The notes beneath the pieces were generated by a model. It was not told where the DNA came from and did no database searches. It saw nothing but the letters and a program-made list of their open reading frames with translations. The translations under genes were made by a program, and so were the position numbers. A DNA stretch of 64,000 nucleotides. Origin: Pseudoclavibacter helvolus. GTDB lineage: Bacteria > Actinomycetota > Actinomycetes > Actinomycetales > Microbacteriaceae. The DNA lies in NCBI RefSeq assembly GCF_014191305.1, contig NZ_JACHWJ010000001.1, positions 1,364,001-1,428,000 on the forward strand, written 5' to 3'. Positions 1 through 11,031 of the stretch are shown here, in pieces; positions within the stretch are counted from its first letter, which is position 1; each line of letters opens with the position of its first letter.

Positions 1-1
1 C

Positions 2-460
2 ATCATCGGAAAGTTCTGCGCGATCGCGGCCGGCGTGAAGTTCATCATGAACGGCGCGAACCACCGCAGGTCGGGTCCGTCGACCTACCCGTTCCCGATC
101 ATGGGCGGCTCGTGGGCGCAGCACTTCGACCTCGTCACCGACTTGCCGAGCCGCGGCAACACCGTCGTCGGCAACGACGTGTGGATCGGCGGTGACGTGA
201 CGATCATGCCGGGGGTGCACATCGGCCACGGCGCGATCATCTCGACCTCCTCCGTCGTCACGAAAGACGTGCCCGACTACGGAATCGTCGCCGGCAACCC
301 GGCCACGCTCATCCGCCGCCGCTTCGACGACGCCGACATCGAGGCGCTACTCGACGTCGCCTGGTGGGACTGGCCGATCGAGACGATCACTGAGCACCTG
401 CGCGTCATCGCCGACGGTTCAGTGGGCGAACTCGCGGCTATCGCCGGCCGACCGACCTAG
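2..460 (+). CDS. Vat/XAT-family O-acetyltransferase, 5' end missing
   Basis: The reading frame is open from the window edge and reads IIGKFCAIAAGVKFIMNGAN, so the start lies outside the window; the GTG at 35 is internal. The protein is a left-handed beta-helix acyltransferase of the xenobiotic acetyltransferase (Vat/CatB) type, which transfers acetyl from acetyl-CoA to a hydroxyl group. Visible marks are the family insert MNGANHR, the hexapeptide run VVGNDVWIGGDVTIMPGVHIGHGAII and the conserved AGNPA before the C-terminal helices. Family members include streptogramin and chloramphenicol acetyltransferases, but many chromosomal homologues have unknown substrates, so resistance should not be assumed. 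About 150 residues are visible of a family usually 205-220 long. Confidence 0.85.
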   Translation: MIGKFCAIAAGVKFIMNGANHRRSGPSTYPFPIMGGSWAQHFDLVTDLPSRGNTVVGNDVWIGGDVTIMPGVHIGHGAIISTSSVVTKDVPDYGIVAGNPATLIRRRFDDADIEALLDVAWWDWPIETITEHLRVIADGSVGELAAIAGRPT

Positions 461-498
461 CCGCCTTTCCGCTCACGTACGGCTTGCGCCATGACGGC

Positions 499-774
499 TC
501 ACGGGTACGCGACGTACAGGCGATACATGCCCGCGAAGGTCCCGCTCGTGTCCTGCTCGCACGCGTTCGGCCCGATGTAGACGTTTCAGCCCGTGCCAAT
601 CGAGCCTCCGACGACAGCTCCCCACTTCGTCAGGCACTCGGCCTGCGTCGGAAAGGCGTAGTAGGCGGACCCCGCGGCGTTGGCGGGAGTTGCCGAGAAG
701 AGGGCACCGGCCAACACTCCAACCGCAGCGAGTCCGCTGAGCCCAGCAAATTTGCGAGTCTTTGAATTCGTCAT
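499..774 (-). pseudogene. Small secreted protein with in-frame TGA
   Basis: From ATG at 774 the frame encodes a signal peptide (basic MTNSKTRK, a hydrophobic Leu/Ala/Val stretch, AxA-type site ending ATPANAA) followed by a short mature domain. It stops at TGA 586-588 after 62 residues. The same frame continues without another stop for 28 codons (NVYIGPNACEQ...MYRLYVAYP) to a TGA at 499. A Cys in each half (AECL and NACEQ) could form a disulfide only in the full-length product. I read this as a 91-residue secreted protein broken by a nonsense mutation, probably TGG to TGA. Family unknown. A sequencing error is the main alternative. Confidence 0.6.
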
Positions 775-934
775 CGTGCGAGGCTAGGAGGCTTCCTTGG
801 GCGAGCCATCCGAGGTCCTTCCGCATCCTGTGAGTGCGCGAGTTCGAGAGCGCCCCGAGATCGAGTCGATGCGCGCGAGCCCATCGCGCGTCTGCCTCCA
901 GACGCCTCACTTGGCGCACGGCTAACCTCGTGAG

Positions 935-1741
935 ATGGACGACGCTGAGCATCTTGATGGCGGCAACGTCGGTGGTGAGGTCGTCCGTGTCGGGGACACG
1001 GTGCGGAAGCGGTGGAGCGCATCGACGGCGGGCGTCGTCGAGTTCGTGACCTTCCTCCGAAAAGCGGGTGTGGATGCGCCGACGCCCCTGGGCCGTGACG
1101 AGTCTGGCCGGCAGGTGCAGGAGTTCATCCCAGGCACCCTCGCGATTGATGCCCCTGCGCTTTCCCTGACGGCCCTGCACCGGGTCGGTTCGCTGGTACG
1201 CGCAATCCACGAGGCGAGCTCAGGCTTCGAGCCGAGGCCACAGGCAAGCTGGGAGACGGCGATCGAGGCGCCAGGGGCCGAGCTGATGTGTCACAACGAC
1301 TTGGCACCGTGGAACCTCATCATGGGTGACCGTTGGGTGTTCATCGACTGGGACGCCGCAGCTCCCAGCACCCGGCTGTGGGACACAGCCTACGCGGCCC
1401 AAGCCTTCACGCTCAACGACACGGAGAAACCGCCAGAGGTCGCCGCCCTCGAGCTCGCCGCATTCGTCGACGGCTACGGCGCGGATCCCGAAATGCGCAG
1501 GCACCTACCTTCTGCGATGGCCGAGCGGGCCAGCGCCATGCACGACCTGCTGCGCACCTCGGGCCTGACGGGGCACGAACCCTGGGCGTCGATGTTCCAC
1601 GATGGGCACGGCGCGCACTGGGAGGCTGCCGCGCGGTACGTCAGGACGAACCGCGCCGTCTGGGCGACCGCCTTGGCAGAACGCCGGCCCACGAGCCCAG
1701 CCTCGTCGAGCCGCCCACGCGGCAGCAACATCCCGAGTTGA
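935..1741 (+). CDS. Aminoglycoside phosphotransferase-like kinase
   Basis: 268-residue APH/choline-kinase-fold protein. The catalytic loop is CHNDLAPWNLI (around residue 117, catalytic Asp in HND) and the metal-binding Asp is in the following FIDWD motif. An N-terminal nucleotide-binding lobe containing VRKRW supplies the likely ATP-contact Lys. Family members phosphorylate aminoglycosides, choline, homoserine and other small hydroxylated molecules; the substrate cannot be told from sequence. The ATG at 935 begins right after the divergent small secreted-protein locus. The next gene, a MerR regulator, starts 33 bp downstream on the same strand, so the two may be co-transcribed. Confidence 0.85.
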   Translation: MDDAEHLDGGNVGGEVVRVGDTVRKRWSASTAGVVEFVTFLRKAGVDAPTPLGRDESGRQVQEFIPGTLAIDAPALSLTALHRVGSLVRAIHEASSGFEPRPQASWETAIEAPGAELMCHNDLAPWNLIMGDRWVFIDWDAAAPSTRLWDTAYAAQAFTLNDTEKPPEVAALELAAFVDGYGADPEMRRHLPSAMAERASAMHDLLRTSGLTGHEPWASMFHDGHGAHWEAAARYVRTNRAVWATALAERRPTSPASSSRPRGSNIPS

Positions 1742-1774
1742 CCTGGCCCCAGGGGCATGACTCAGGGTGGATGC

Positions 1775-3557
<1,783 letters not shown>

Positions 3558-3684
3558 TTACCAAGCGTGTGCAACTAAAGCGAACTCCCACACCACGCTG
3601 GAAGCGAACGATGGCGAACCGGGCCCGCTGAGTGGCCGGTGCGAGGCACATTCTGGACGCACCTGGCAATAGACTGAACTGCTC

Positions 3685-6600
3685 ATGACTACGACTCCCC
3701 TCGCGATCTCCTACCCGCCGGAGCTGCCCGTCAGCCAGATGCGGGACGAGATCCGCGACGCCATCGCCGCAAACCAGGTGGTCATCGTCGCGGGCGAGAC
3801 GGGCTCAGGCAAGACCACGCAGCTACCGAAGATCTGCCTCGAGCTCGGTCGCACGATGATCGGGCACACGCAGCCACGACGCATCGCCGCGCGCACGATC
3901 GCCGAGCGCATCGCCGACGAACTCGGCGGCGACATCGGCGGGCTCGTCGGCTACCAGGTGCGCTTCACCGACGAGGTGTCTGCCGAGACGCGCGTCAAGC
4001 TCATGACGGACGGCATCCTCCTCAACGAGATCCACCGCGACCGGCTGCTCCGCAAGTACGACACGATCATCATCGACGAGGCCCACGAGCGCAGCCTCAA
4101 CATCGACTTCCTCCTCGGTTACCTGAAGACGCTCCTGCCGAAACGCCCAGACCTCAAGGTCATCATCACGTCGGCGACGATCGACCCTGAGTCGTTCTCG
4201 AAGCACTTCAACGACGCCCCGATGATCGAGGTCTCCGGTCGAACGTTCCCCGTCGACGTGCGCTACCGCCCCCTCGTCGCCGATGCTGCTCTGCCAGGAG
4301 AAGACGACGAGGACGCCGCCCCGCAGACCCCGGAGCGGGACATGTTCGAGGGCATCGTGGATGCGCTCGACGAGCTCGACCGCGACCTGCCGGGTGACGT
4401 GCTCGTGTTCCTGTCGGGCGAGCAGGAGATCCGGGATGCGCAGGACGCGATCCGCGCGCACCTCGCGCGCGAGCGCCGCCCAGAGTCCACCGAGGTGCTG
4501 CCGCTCTTCGGCCGCCTCTCCTCCGCCGAGCAGCACCGCGTGTTCGAGTCGAAGCGCCCACCCGGCGTGCGCCGCCGAGTGGTTCTGGCGACGAACGTCG
4601 CCGAGACGAGCCTCACGGTGCCAGGCATCGTCGCCGTCATCGACACGGGAACCGCCCGCATCTCGCGCTACTCGACGCGCGCGAAGGTGCAGCGCCTCCC
4701 CATCGAGGCCATCTCCCAGGCCTCCGCGAAGCAACGCTCCGGCCGCGCCGGCCGCACCTCGGCGGGCATCGCCATCCGCCTCTACTCGGAGGCCGACTTC
4801 GACCGCCGCCCCGAGTTCACCGAGCCCGAGATCCTCCGCACGAACCTCGCGAGCGTGCTCCTGCAGATGCTCGAGCTCGGCCTCGGCGCCCTCTCCGAGT
4901 TCCCGTTCCTGCAGCCGCCGGACGCGCGCGGCATCAAGGACGGCACCGACCTGCTCAGCGAGCTCGGCGCCGTCGAGCCCGGCAAGGCCAGCCACGGAAA
5001 GGCTAGCCAGCTCCGTCTGACGAAGACGGGCCGCAGCCTCGCCCGACTCCCCATCGACCCTCGCTTCGGGCGCATGGTCATCGAGTCGAAGCAGCACGAC
5101 GTGAGCCGCGAGGTGCTCATCATCGTGGCCGGCATGACGGTGCAGGACATCCGCGAACGGCCCCTCGACCACCGGCAGAAGGCCGACGAGCTGCACGCCC
5201 GCTTCCGCGACCCGTCCAGCGACTTCCTAACGCTCGTCAACCTCTGGAACTACCTCGAGGAGCAGAGCCAGGAGCTCGGCTCGAGCGCTTTCCGGCGCAA
5301 GTGCCGCGACGAGTTCATCAACTTCGTGCGCTTCCGCGAGTGGCAGGACGTGTTCCGCCAGCTGCGCCAGCTCGCCGGCCCCATCGGCCTCAAGGTGCAG
5401 CGGCCGGCCGCCGGACAGGTACAGGAGCCCGGCGCGCTCGCCGATGCCATCCACCGCTCCATGCTCGCGGGCCTCCTCAGCCACATCGGCATCCGCGACG
5501 AGCTGAAGCGCGACTACGCGGGTGCCCGCGGCACGCGGTTCCAGATCTTCCCCGGCTCAGGCCTCGCGAAGGCCAAGAAGCAGCCAGACGTCGTCATGGC
5601 CGCCGAGCTCGTCGAGACGAGCCGCCTGTTCGCGCGCACCGTCGCGAAGATCGACCCGGCCTGGGCCGAGGCGCTCGCCGGCGACCTCGCGAAACGCAAC
5701 CACTCCGACCCGCACTGGGAGAAGAAGCAGGGCTCGGCGGTCGCCATCGAGCGCGTCACCCTCTACGGCGTGCCGATCGTCCGCGGCCGCACCGTGCAGT
5801 TCTCGAAGATCGACCCGGCCTGGTCGCGCGACCTGTTCATCCGCCATGCACTCGTCGAGGGCGACTGGAACGGCCGCCACAGCTTCGACTCGAAGAACCG
5901 GGCTCTGCGCAAGTCCCTCGCCGACCTCGAGGAGCGCACGCGGTCTCGCGGCGCCTACTCCGACGACGAAGACGCCGTGTTCGAGTTCTACGACGAACGG
6001 CTCCCGCGCGACGTCGTCTCGCAGTCGACGTTCGAGAAGTGGTGGCAGGGCGCGCAGAAGCAGACCCCGCAGCTGCTCACCATGACGCGGGCGGATGTGC
6101 TCGGCGAGGAGCACGCCGACCCCGACGAGCAGGGCGCCGGCTTCCCGACCGAGTGGAAGCAGGGCGACCAGCGCCTCCGCCTCAGGTACCGCTTCGACCC
6201 GGGAGCGCCCGACGACGGAGTGACCGTCAACATCCCGCTCCCCCTGCTCTCTCGGCTCGACGACCGCGGCTTCGACTGGCAGGTGCCCGGCATGCGTCGG
6301 GAGCTGGTCATCGCGCTCCTCAAGTCGCTGCCCAAAGCGACGCGGCGCAACTTCGTGCCCTCCTCCGACTGGGCCGACAAGCTGCTCGGCGAGCTCGGCG
6401 AGGCTCGACCCGACCTGGGCCAGGACGTGCCAGGCGACTTCGACGACGCGCTTCGACAGATCATGCAGCGGCAGGCGGGCATCCGCTTCGACGTCAGCGA
6501 GTTCGACTGGAGCCGCGTGCCGTCGCACCTGCGCGTGCGCTTCCGGGTGCTCGACGACCGCGGCCGCGAGCTCGGCACGGGCGAAGACCTGAAGAGGCTG

Positions 6601-7614
6601 CAGGAGAAGCTGAAGAAGGCGTCGGAGGCCTCCGTGCTGCGCGCCACGCAGCAGGTCGCGGCCCCGGCACGGCCAGGGAGTGGCGTGCGCGAGGCCGGTT
6701 CGGTGCCCGCGCAGAGCGCGTCGACGGCGGAGCTCCGCTACGACCAGCACGCGCTCAGCGAGTGGCCGCTCGACGAGATCCCCGAGCTCATCGACATCAA
6801 GCGCAAGCACGGCGTGATTCGCGCCTACCCCTCGCTTGCCGTCGTCAAGGGCAGCATCGACCTGCGCCTCGTGACCACACCCGAGGACCAGGCACGCGAG
6901 CATCCCGTCGGGGTCGCGGCCCTGCTCGCCGCATCCGTGCCGTCCCCCGCCAGCTACGTGCAGGAGCACCTGACGGCGAAGGAGAAGCTCGCCCTCGCGA
7001 CGAGCCCGTACCACTCGACGCCCGCGCTCTTCAACGACATCGTCGCCGCCCTCGCGCAGGACGCGGTCGCCGCGTACAGCGCCGAGCACGGCGGGCCGGT
7101 GCGCACTCGCGCGGCCTTCGACGAGCTGCGCGACGCCTTCAACGCGACGCTCGTCGATCGCATGTTCGCGCAGACCAAGCTCGTCTCCGAGGTGCTCGAC
7201 CGCTTCCGCGAGGCCAACAAGGCGCTCAAGTCGGCGAACCACATCTCCGTACTGCCGTCGCTCTCCGACGCGCGCTCGCAGCTGCAGGCGCTCGTCTACC
7301 CCGGCTTCGTGTCGAAGACCGGCGTCGCCCGCCTCGCGCACCTGCCGCGCTACCTGCGTGCCCTCACCTACCGACTCGAGCGCGTGCTCAGCCACTCGAG
7401 CATCGAACGGGCCGGCCTCATGCAGGTCGAGCAGGCGACGGCCCTCTACACGGAGGCCGGCGGCACGTTCCCCGTGAGCCGCACGGCCCCCGCACCCATC
7501 GTGCAGGTCAGGTGGATGCTCGAGGAGTTCCGCGTGAGCCTCTTCGCTCAGCAGCTCGGCACAGCTGAGACGGTCTCGCTCAAGCGCATCCGCCAGGCTC
7601 TGTCAGCCAAGTAG
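3685..7614 (+). CDS. hrpA: ATP-dependent RNA helicase HrpA
   Basis: 1309-residue DEAH-box helicase that unwinds RNA structures using NTP. Motif I is GETGSGKTTQ (residues 37-46), motif II is DEAH (131-134), motif III is SAT (ITSATIDPE) and motif VI is QRSGRAGRT. These are followed by the winged-helix/ratchet HA2 and OB regions, and then the very long C-terminal DUF3418 region typical of bacterial HrpA. The length matches the family (about 1300). In E. coli HrpA rescues collided ribosomes and affects mRNA processing. It stands alone and is followed by a strong terminator. Confidence 0.95.
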   Translation: MTTTPLAISYPPELPVSQMRDEIRDAIAANQVVIVAGETGSGKTTQLPKICLELGRTMIGHTQPRRIAARTIAERIADELGGDIGGLVGYQVRFTDEVSAETRVKLMTDGILLNEIHRDRLLRKYDTIIIDEAHERSLNIDFLLGYLKTLLPKRPDLKVIITSATIDPESFSKHFNDAPMIEVSGRTFPVDVRYRPLVADAALPGEDDEDAAPQTPERDMFEGIVDALDELDRDLPGDVLVFLSGEQEIRDAQDAIRAHLARERRPESTEVLPLFGRLSSAEQHRVFESKRPPGVRRRVVLATNVAETSLTVPGIVAVIDTGTARISRYSTRAKVQRLPIEAISQASAKQRSGRAGRTSAGIAIRLYSEADFDRRPEFTEPEILRTNLASVLLQMLELGLGALSEFPFLQPPDARGIKDGTDLLSELGAVEPGKASHGKASQLRLTKTGRSLARLPIDPRFGRMVIESKQHDVSREVLIIVAGMTVQDIRERPLDHRQKADELHARFRDPSSDFLTLVNLWNYLEEQSQELGSSAFRRKCRDEFINFVRFREWQDVFRQLRQLAGPIGLKVQRPAAGQVQEPGALADAIHRSMLAGLLSHIGIRDELKRDYAGARGTRFQIFPGSGLAKAKKQPDVVMAAELVETSRLFARTVAKIDPAWAEALAGDLAKRNHSDPHWEKKQGSAVAIERVTLYGVPIVRGRTVQFSKIDPAWSRDLFIRHALVEGDWNGRHSFDSKNRALRKSLADLEERTRSRGAYSDDEDAVFEFYDERLPRDVVSQSTFEKWWQGAQKQTPQLLTMTRADVLGEEHADPDEQGAGFPTEWKQGDQRLRLRYRFDPGAPDDGVTVNIPLPLLSRLDDRGFDWQVPGMRRELVIALLKSLPKATRRNFVPSSDWADKLLGELGEARPDLGQDVPGDFDDALRQIMQRQAGIRFDVSEFDWSRVPSHLRVRFRVLDDRGRELGTGEDLKRLQEKLKKASEASVLRATQQVAAPARPGSGVREAGSVPAQSASTAELRYDQHALSEWPLDEIPELIDIKRKHGVIRAYPSLAVVKGSIDLRLVTTPEDQAREHPVGVAALLAASVPSPASYVQEHLTAKEKLALATSPYHSTPALFNDIVAALAQDAVAAYSAEHGGPVRTRAAFDELRDAFNATLVDRMFAQTKLVSEVLDRFREANKALKSANHISVLPSLSDARSQLQALVYPGFVSKTGVARLAHLPRYLRALTYRLERVLSHSSIERAGLMQVEQATALYTEAGGTFPVSRTAPAPIVQVRWMLEEFRVSLFAQQLGTAETVSLKRIRQALSAK

Positions 7615-7640
7615 CAGCCGAGCCCACCGCGGCACGAAGA

Positions 7641-7688
7641 GTCAGCAAGAAGCACGCTGCTCCGAGGAGGAGCGTGCTTCTGGCTGAC
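7641..7688. terminator. Terminator between hrpA and SDR
   Basis: A long imperfect hairpin: GTCAGC plus AGAAGCACGCT pairs with AGCGTGCTTCT plus GCTGAC, with one bulged base on each side and a 12-nt loop. It lies in the convergent gap between hrpA (+) and the SDR gene (-). Confidence 0.8.
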
Positions 7689-7716
7689 ACTTGTGGCCGG
7701 CGCGGCGGTTAGACCG

Positions 7717-8472
7717 CTAGACCGCCGTGTAGCCGCCGTCGACGAGCACGTAGGAGCCCGTCATGAAGCTCGCCTTCTCGGAGAGCAGGAACGTCGCGAG
7801 GTTCGCCACTTCCTCTGGCTTTCCGAGGCGGCCAAGCGGATGCTTCGCCTCGAGCGCGGCGAAGCCAGCGGCGTCGAGGTGCTGCTCGAGCAGTGGGGTG
7901 CGGATGTACGCGGGGCCGACCGCGTTAATGCGCAGACCCTGCGGCCCGTACTCTGCTGCCGCGTTCTTGGTGAGGCCGACCACGCCGTGCTTCGCGGCCG
8001 TGTACGCGCCACTGCCGATCGCGGCGACGGTGCCGTGGATCGACGCCATGTTGACGATCGCGCCCTCGTCCGCTCCTGCCGCGAGGATGGCGGGGATCTG
8101 TGCGCGCAGGCCGTAGAGGACGCCATTGAGGTTGATGTTGATGACGCGGTCCCAGTCGTCAACCTCGACCTCGGCGGCGGGGGCAGCCTTGCCGCCGATA
8201 CCAGCGTTGTTCACCGCGTAGTTGAGCTTCCCGTAGGTCGCAACCGCGAACTCGACGGTTCGAACGCTGTCTTCGGCGACTGCCGTGTTCGCCTCGAACG
8301 CCGACGCCGTGCCGCCAGCAGCCTCGATCTCACCGACAACCCGCTTCGCGCCGTCAAGATTGATGTCCGAGACGACAACCTTGACGCCGTTCGCCGCGAG
8401 GTCCTTCGCGATCGCCTCGCCGATCCCCGAACCGCCGCCGGTTACGATCGCGACTTTGCCCTCAAATGCCAT
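7717..8472 (-). CDS. Short-chain dehydrogenase/reductase
   Basis: 251-residue classical SDR. The NAD(P)-binding TGGGSGIG is at residues 11-18, the structural NNAG motif follows, and the catalytic Ser (MASIHG) and YxxxK (YTAAK) pair are in order. The C-terminal FMTGSYVLVDGGYTA is the standard end of the family. An Asp after beta-2 (VVSDIN) favours NAD(H) over NADP(H). The substrate is unknown; similar proteins oxidise sugar alcohols, hydroxy acids or 3-oxoacyl groups. It is monocistronic, separated from the next minus-strand gene upstream by 160 bp. Confidence 0.9.
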   Translation of the reverse strand: MAFEGKVAIVTGGGSGIGEAIAKDLAANGVKVVVSDINLDGAKRVVGEIEAAGGTASAFEANTAVAEDSVRTVEFAVATYGKLNYAVNNAGIGGKAAPAAEVEVDDWDRVININLNGVLYGLRAQIPAILAAGADEGAIVNMASIHGTVAAIGSGAYTAAKHGVVGLTKNAAAEYGPQGLRINAVGPAYIRTPLLEQHLDAAGFAALEAKHPLGRLGKPEEVANLATFLLSEKASFMTGSYVLVDGGYTAV

Positions 8473-8632
8473 CTGCTCAATCCTTCCGAAACTGGGCCGG
8501 CGTTATCCGGCCACCGCTTCGAATGTGCTCCCCGGCATCCACAATTGGCTGTGTCTTGAGTCAGCGAAGAGGCGTACGATCCGACTGAGCTGTACCCAGC
8601 CGCGCCGCGGGTCGGCCCGCCCGCGCCGCCGA

Positions 8633-9256
8633 TCACATCGGTTGCAAGAACCAGGCAACCGCCGTGACCAGCGCGCCGAGGACGGTTCCGAGCACAACCT
8701 CGGTCGGCGAGTGGTGCCCGAGCCGGAGACGACTCCAGGCGATCACCGGCAGGACGAGGCCAAGCAGCAGCCACCAAGGCGAGAAGAGCAGCGCGAGGAA
8801 CGCGCACAGTGCGCTCCAACAGAACGCATGCACCGAGACCTTCGGGCCGACCAGGGTGATGCCGCCTGCCGCGATCAGCTTCGCGAACATCGTCGCGAGC
8901 GCCCAGAACATCATCGACGGAGCACCGAGCACTGCCAGCAGCACGACACTCACGCCGACGGACAAGAGGCAGATTCCGTAGGCCCACGGACGCTGCCGCT
9001 TCTGCGTGACGTGACGGTCGGTGAGCATCCCGCGCCGAGACGCGATCTCAAGCACCGCATACGGCACAACCCCGCAAAGGACGGCCGGGATCGCGCCCCA
9101 CAGGAGGCCTGCCCAGCCCGGGGCACTCGAGATGCCGCACAGCAGCGAGATGACGACGACGGGCAGCGCCGGGGTCGAGAGCTCGGTGATAAGCCTCGCA
9201 GCCCCGGCACTGCCCGTCGCCGTTACGTCCAGGGCGACGGAGCTACTGCTCGGCAC
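8633..9256 (-). CDS. PAP2-like membrane phosphatase
   Basis: 207 residues with about six hydrophobic helices. The C-terminal segment RLRLGHHSPTEVVLGTVLG fits the PAP2 C3-type motif (SxxxH-like, G-rich), here with His-His-Ser-Pro, and KRQRPW resembles the KxxxxxxRP C1 motif. It probably hydrolyses a lipid phosphate or pyrophosphate at the membrane, for example an undecaprenyl or phosphatidate type substrate. The start overlaps the end of the GH13 gene by 14 bp, so the two are translationally coupled; no functional link is obvious. Confidence 0.75.
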   Translation of the reverse strand: MPSSSSVALDVTATGSAGAARLITELSTPALPVVVISLLCGISSAPGWAGLLWGAIPAVLCGVVPYAVLEIASRRGMLTDRHVTQKRQRPWAYGICLLSVGVSVVLLAVLGAPSMMFWALATMFAKLIAAGGITLVGPKVSVHAFCWSALCAFLALLFSPWWLLLGLVLPVIAWSRLRLGHHSPTEVVLGTVLGALVTAVAWFLQPM

Positions 9257-10946
9257 CCAGCCAGACCGTCGTGTCGGTCGTGAGCAGCCCAGCGCCGTCG
9301 ACGTGCGCGACCTCGCTGCGAGCGAGCACCCGGAAGCCGGCAGGCAGGGCCACCAGCTCGGCGCCGAAGTTCGTGATCACGGTGACGTCGCCGTTGCGGT
9401 ACGCGAGCACCTCGTCGCCGAAGCCGTCGACCCACTCGAAGCGCGCATCCCCCATGCCGAGATCGTGCTCGCGACGCAGCGCGAGCAGCGAGCGGTACAG
9501 GTTGAGGGTCGAGGCGGCGTCGTGCACCTGCTCGCTGCGCGCGAGCTTCCCCCACAGCGCTGGCTGCGGCAGCCAGGACTCACCGGTCTCGCTGAAGCCG
9601 AAGCTCTTGCCTTCCGCCGCCCACGGGATCGGCACGCGGCAGCCGTCGCGGCCGTACAGCTCACCCTCCGAGCGGATGAAGATCGGGTCCTGGCGGTCCT
9701 CGTCGGCGAGGTCGATGACGTCGGGCAGTCCGAGCTCTTCGCCCTGGTAGAGGTAGCTCGAACCCGGCAGGCCGAGCATGAGGGCTGTGGCGGCACGCGC
9801 CCGGCGCTCCCCCACAACCGGGTCTGGCTGGCCAGGCGTCTTCGGGCCGACGCCGGCGCCGTGCGTGTTCGGCTCCGTCAGCGCGAGGCGGGTCGCGTGG
9901 CGCACGGTGTCATGGTTCGACAGCACCCACGTGCTCGGGGCGCCGGATGCGGCGAACGCGGCAAGCGAGCGCGTCACGACCTCCTTCTGCCCGTCCGCGT
10001 CCCAAGGTGCCCGCAGGTACGCGAAGTTGAAGGTCTGGTGCAGCTGGCCAGGGCGAACCCACTCGGCCATCTCCTCGACGCTCGGAAGCCATGCCTCGCC
10101 GCACAGGACTCGGTCGCCGTCGTACTCGGCGGCGACCAGGTGCCAGGCGCGGAAGATCTCGTGCACGGCCTCCTGGCCGAGGTACGGCGTGCGGGGGTCG
10201 CCGACGATCGGCAGGTTGCTCTCGACCGGAATGTAGTCGGGCAGCCCGTCCTCCTTGGCCAAGCCGTGGGCGACGTCAATGCGGAAGCCGTCGACACCGC
10301 GGTCGAGCCAGAAGCGGAGGATGTCCTCGAAGTCCTGGTGCACGACGGGGTTCGACCAGTCGAAGTCGGGCTGCGTGGAGTCGAAGAGGTGCAGGTACCA
10401 CTGGCCCGGCGTGCCGTCGGCCTCCGTGAGGCGCGTCCAGGCTGGTCCGCCGAACAGCGACTGCCAGTTGTTCGGCGGCAGCTCGCCATGCTCGCCCTTG
10501 CCTTCGCGGAACAGGTAGCGGGCACGCTCAGGGCTGCCTGGCCCTGCGGCAAGCGCCGCCTTGAACCAGGCGTGTTCCGAGGAAGAGTGGTTCGGGACGA
10601 TGTCGACGATGATGCGGATGCCGCGCTCGTGAGCAGCCTCGAGCATCCGGTCGAACTCGGCGAGCGTGCCGAACACGGGGTCGACGTCGCAGTAATCGGC
10701 GACGTCGTAGCCGGCGTCGTTGAGGGGCGACGGGTAGAACGGGGACAGCCAGATGGCGTCGATGCCAAGGTCGGCGAGGTCTGGGATGTGCTCCGTCACA
10801 CCGGCGAGATCGCCGATCCCGTCACCGCTGCCATCCGCGAACGAGCGCGGGTAGACCTGGTAGATGACGGCCGACCGCCACCATTCGGATCCGGGGGTGG
10901 TGTCGTTGGCGAACTGGGCCTCTGGGGGTGCATAGTTGAGCGTCAC
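9243..10946 (-). CDS. GH13 alpha-glucosidase
   Basis: 567-residue alpha-amylase-family glycoside hydrolase, closest to alpha-glucosidase/oligo-1,6-glucosidase. The conserved regions are present in order: DIVPNHSS, DGFRIDVAH (catalytic nucleophile Asp), LCGEAWLP (acid/base Glu) and LSNHDTVRH (transition-state Asp). The start has the usual WWRSAVIYQVYPRSFADGSGDG. There is no signal peptide, so it is cytosolic and probably cleaves imported maltose or isomaltose oligomers. No sugar transporter lies beside it; the next operon upstream is an amino-acid ABC transporter behind a terminator. Confidence 0.9.
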   Translation of the reverse strand: MTLNYAPPEAQFANDTTPGSEWWRSAVIYQVYPRSFADGSGDGIGDLAGVTEHIPDLADLGIDAIWLSPFYPSPLNDAGYDVADYCDVDPVFGTLAEFDRMLEAAHERGIRIIVDIVPNHSSSEHAWFKAALAAGPGSPERARYLFREGKGEHGELPPNNWQSLFGGPAWTRLTEADGTPGQWYLHLFDSTQPDFDWSNPVVHQDFEDILRFWLDRGVDGFRIDVAHGLAKEDGLPDYIPVESNLPIVGDPRTPYLGQEAVHEIFRAWHLVAAEYDGDRVLCGEAWLPSVEEMAEWVRPGQLHQTFNFAYLRAPWDADGQKEVVTRSLAAFAASGAPSTWVLSNHDTVRHATRLALTEPNTHGAGVGPKTPGQPDPVVGERRARAATALMLGLPGSSYLYQGEELGLPDVIDLADEDRQDPIFIRSEGELYGRDGCRVPIPWAAEGKSFGFSETGESWLPQPALWGKLARSEQVHDAASTLNLYRSLLALRREHDLGMGDARFEWVDGFGDEVLAYRNGDVTVITNFGAELVALPAGFRVLARSEVAHVDGAGLLTTDTTVWLGAEQ

Positions 10947-10963
10947 CTCGACAGGCTAGTGGA

Positions 10964-11004
10964 AACGACGTGCCCCCTGTCCACTGGACAGGGGGCACGT
11001 CGTT
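10964..11004. terminator. Terminator after amino-acid ABC operon
   Basis: A perfect 19-bp stem (AACGACGTGCCCCCTGTCC and its complement) with a 3-nt loop, 28 bp past the stop of the ABC ATPase gene. It separates that operon from the GH13 gene on the same strand. Confidence 0.85.
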
Positions 11005-11031
11005 CTTCAGCGCTGGAACGCGCTGCGGCGG

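Noticed and set aside
1-1741. Antibiotic-resistance pair (Vat-like and APH-like genes)
   Set aside because: Both belong to large families with many non-resistance members; no resistance-specific residues, integron or transposon accompany them.
5301-7568. 755-residue ORF inside hrpA
   Set aside because: Same-strand shadow in another frame, almost entirely Arg/Ala/Pro/Gly.
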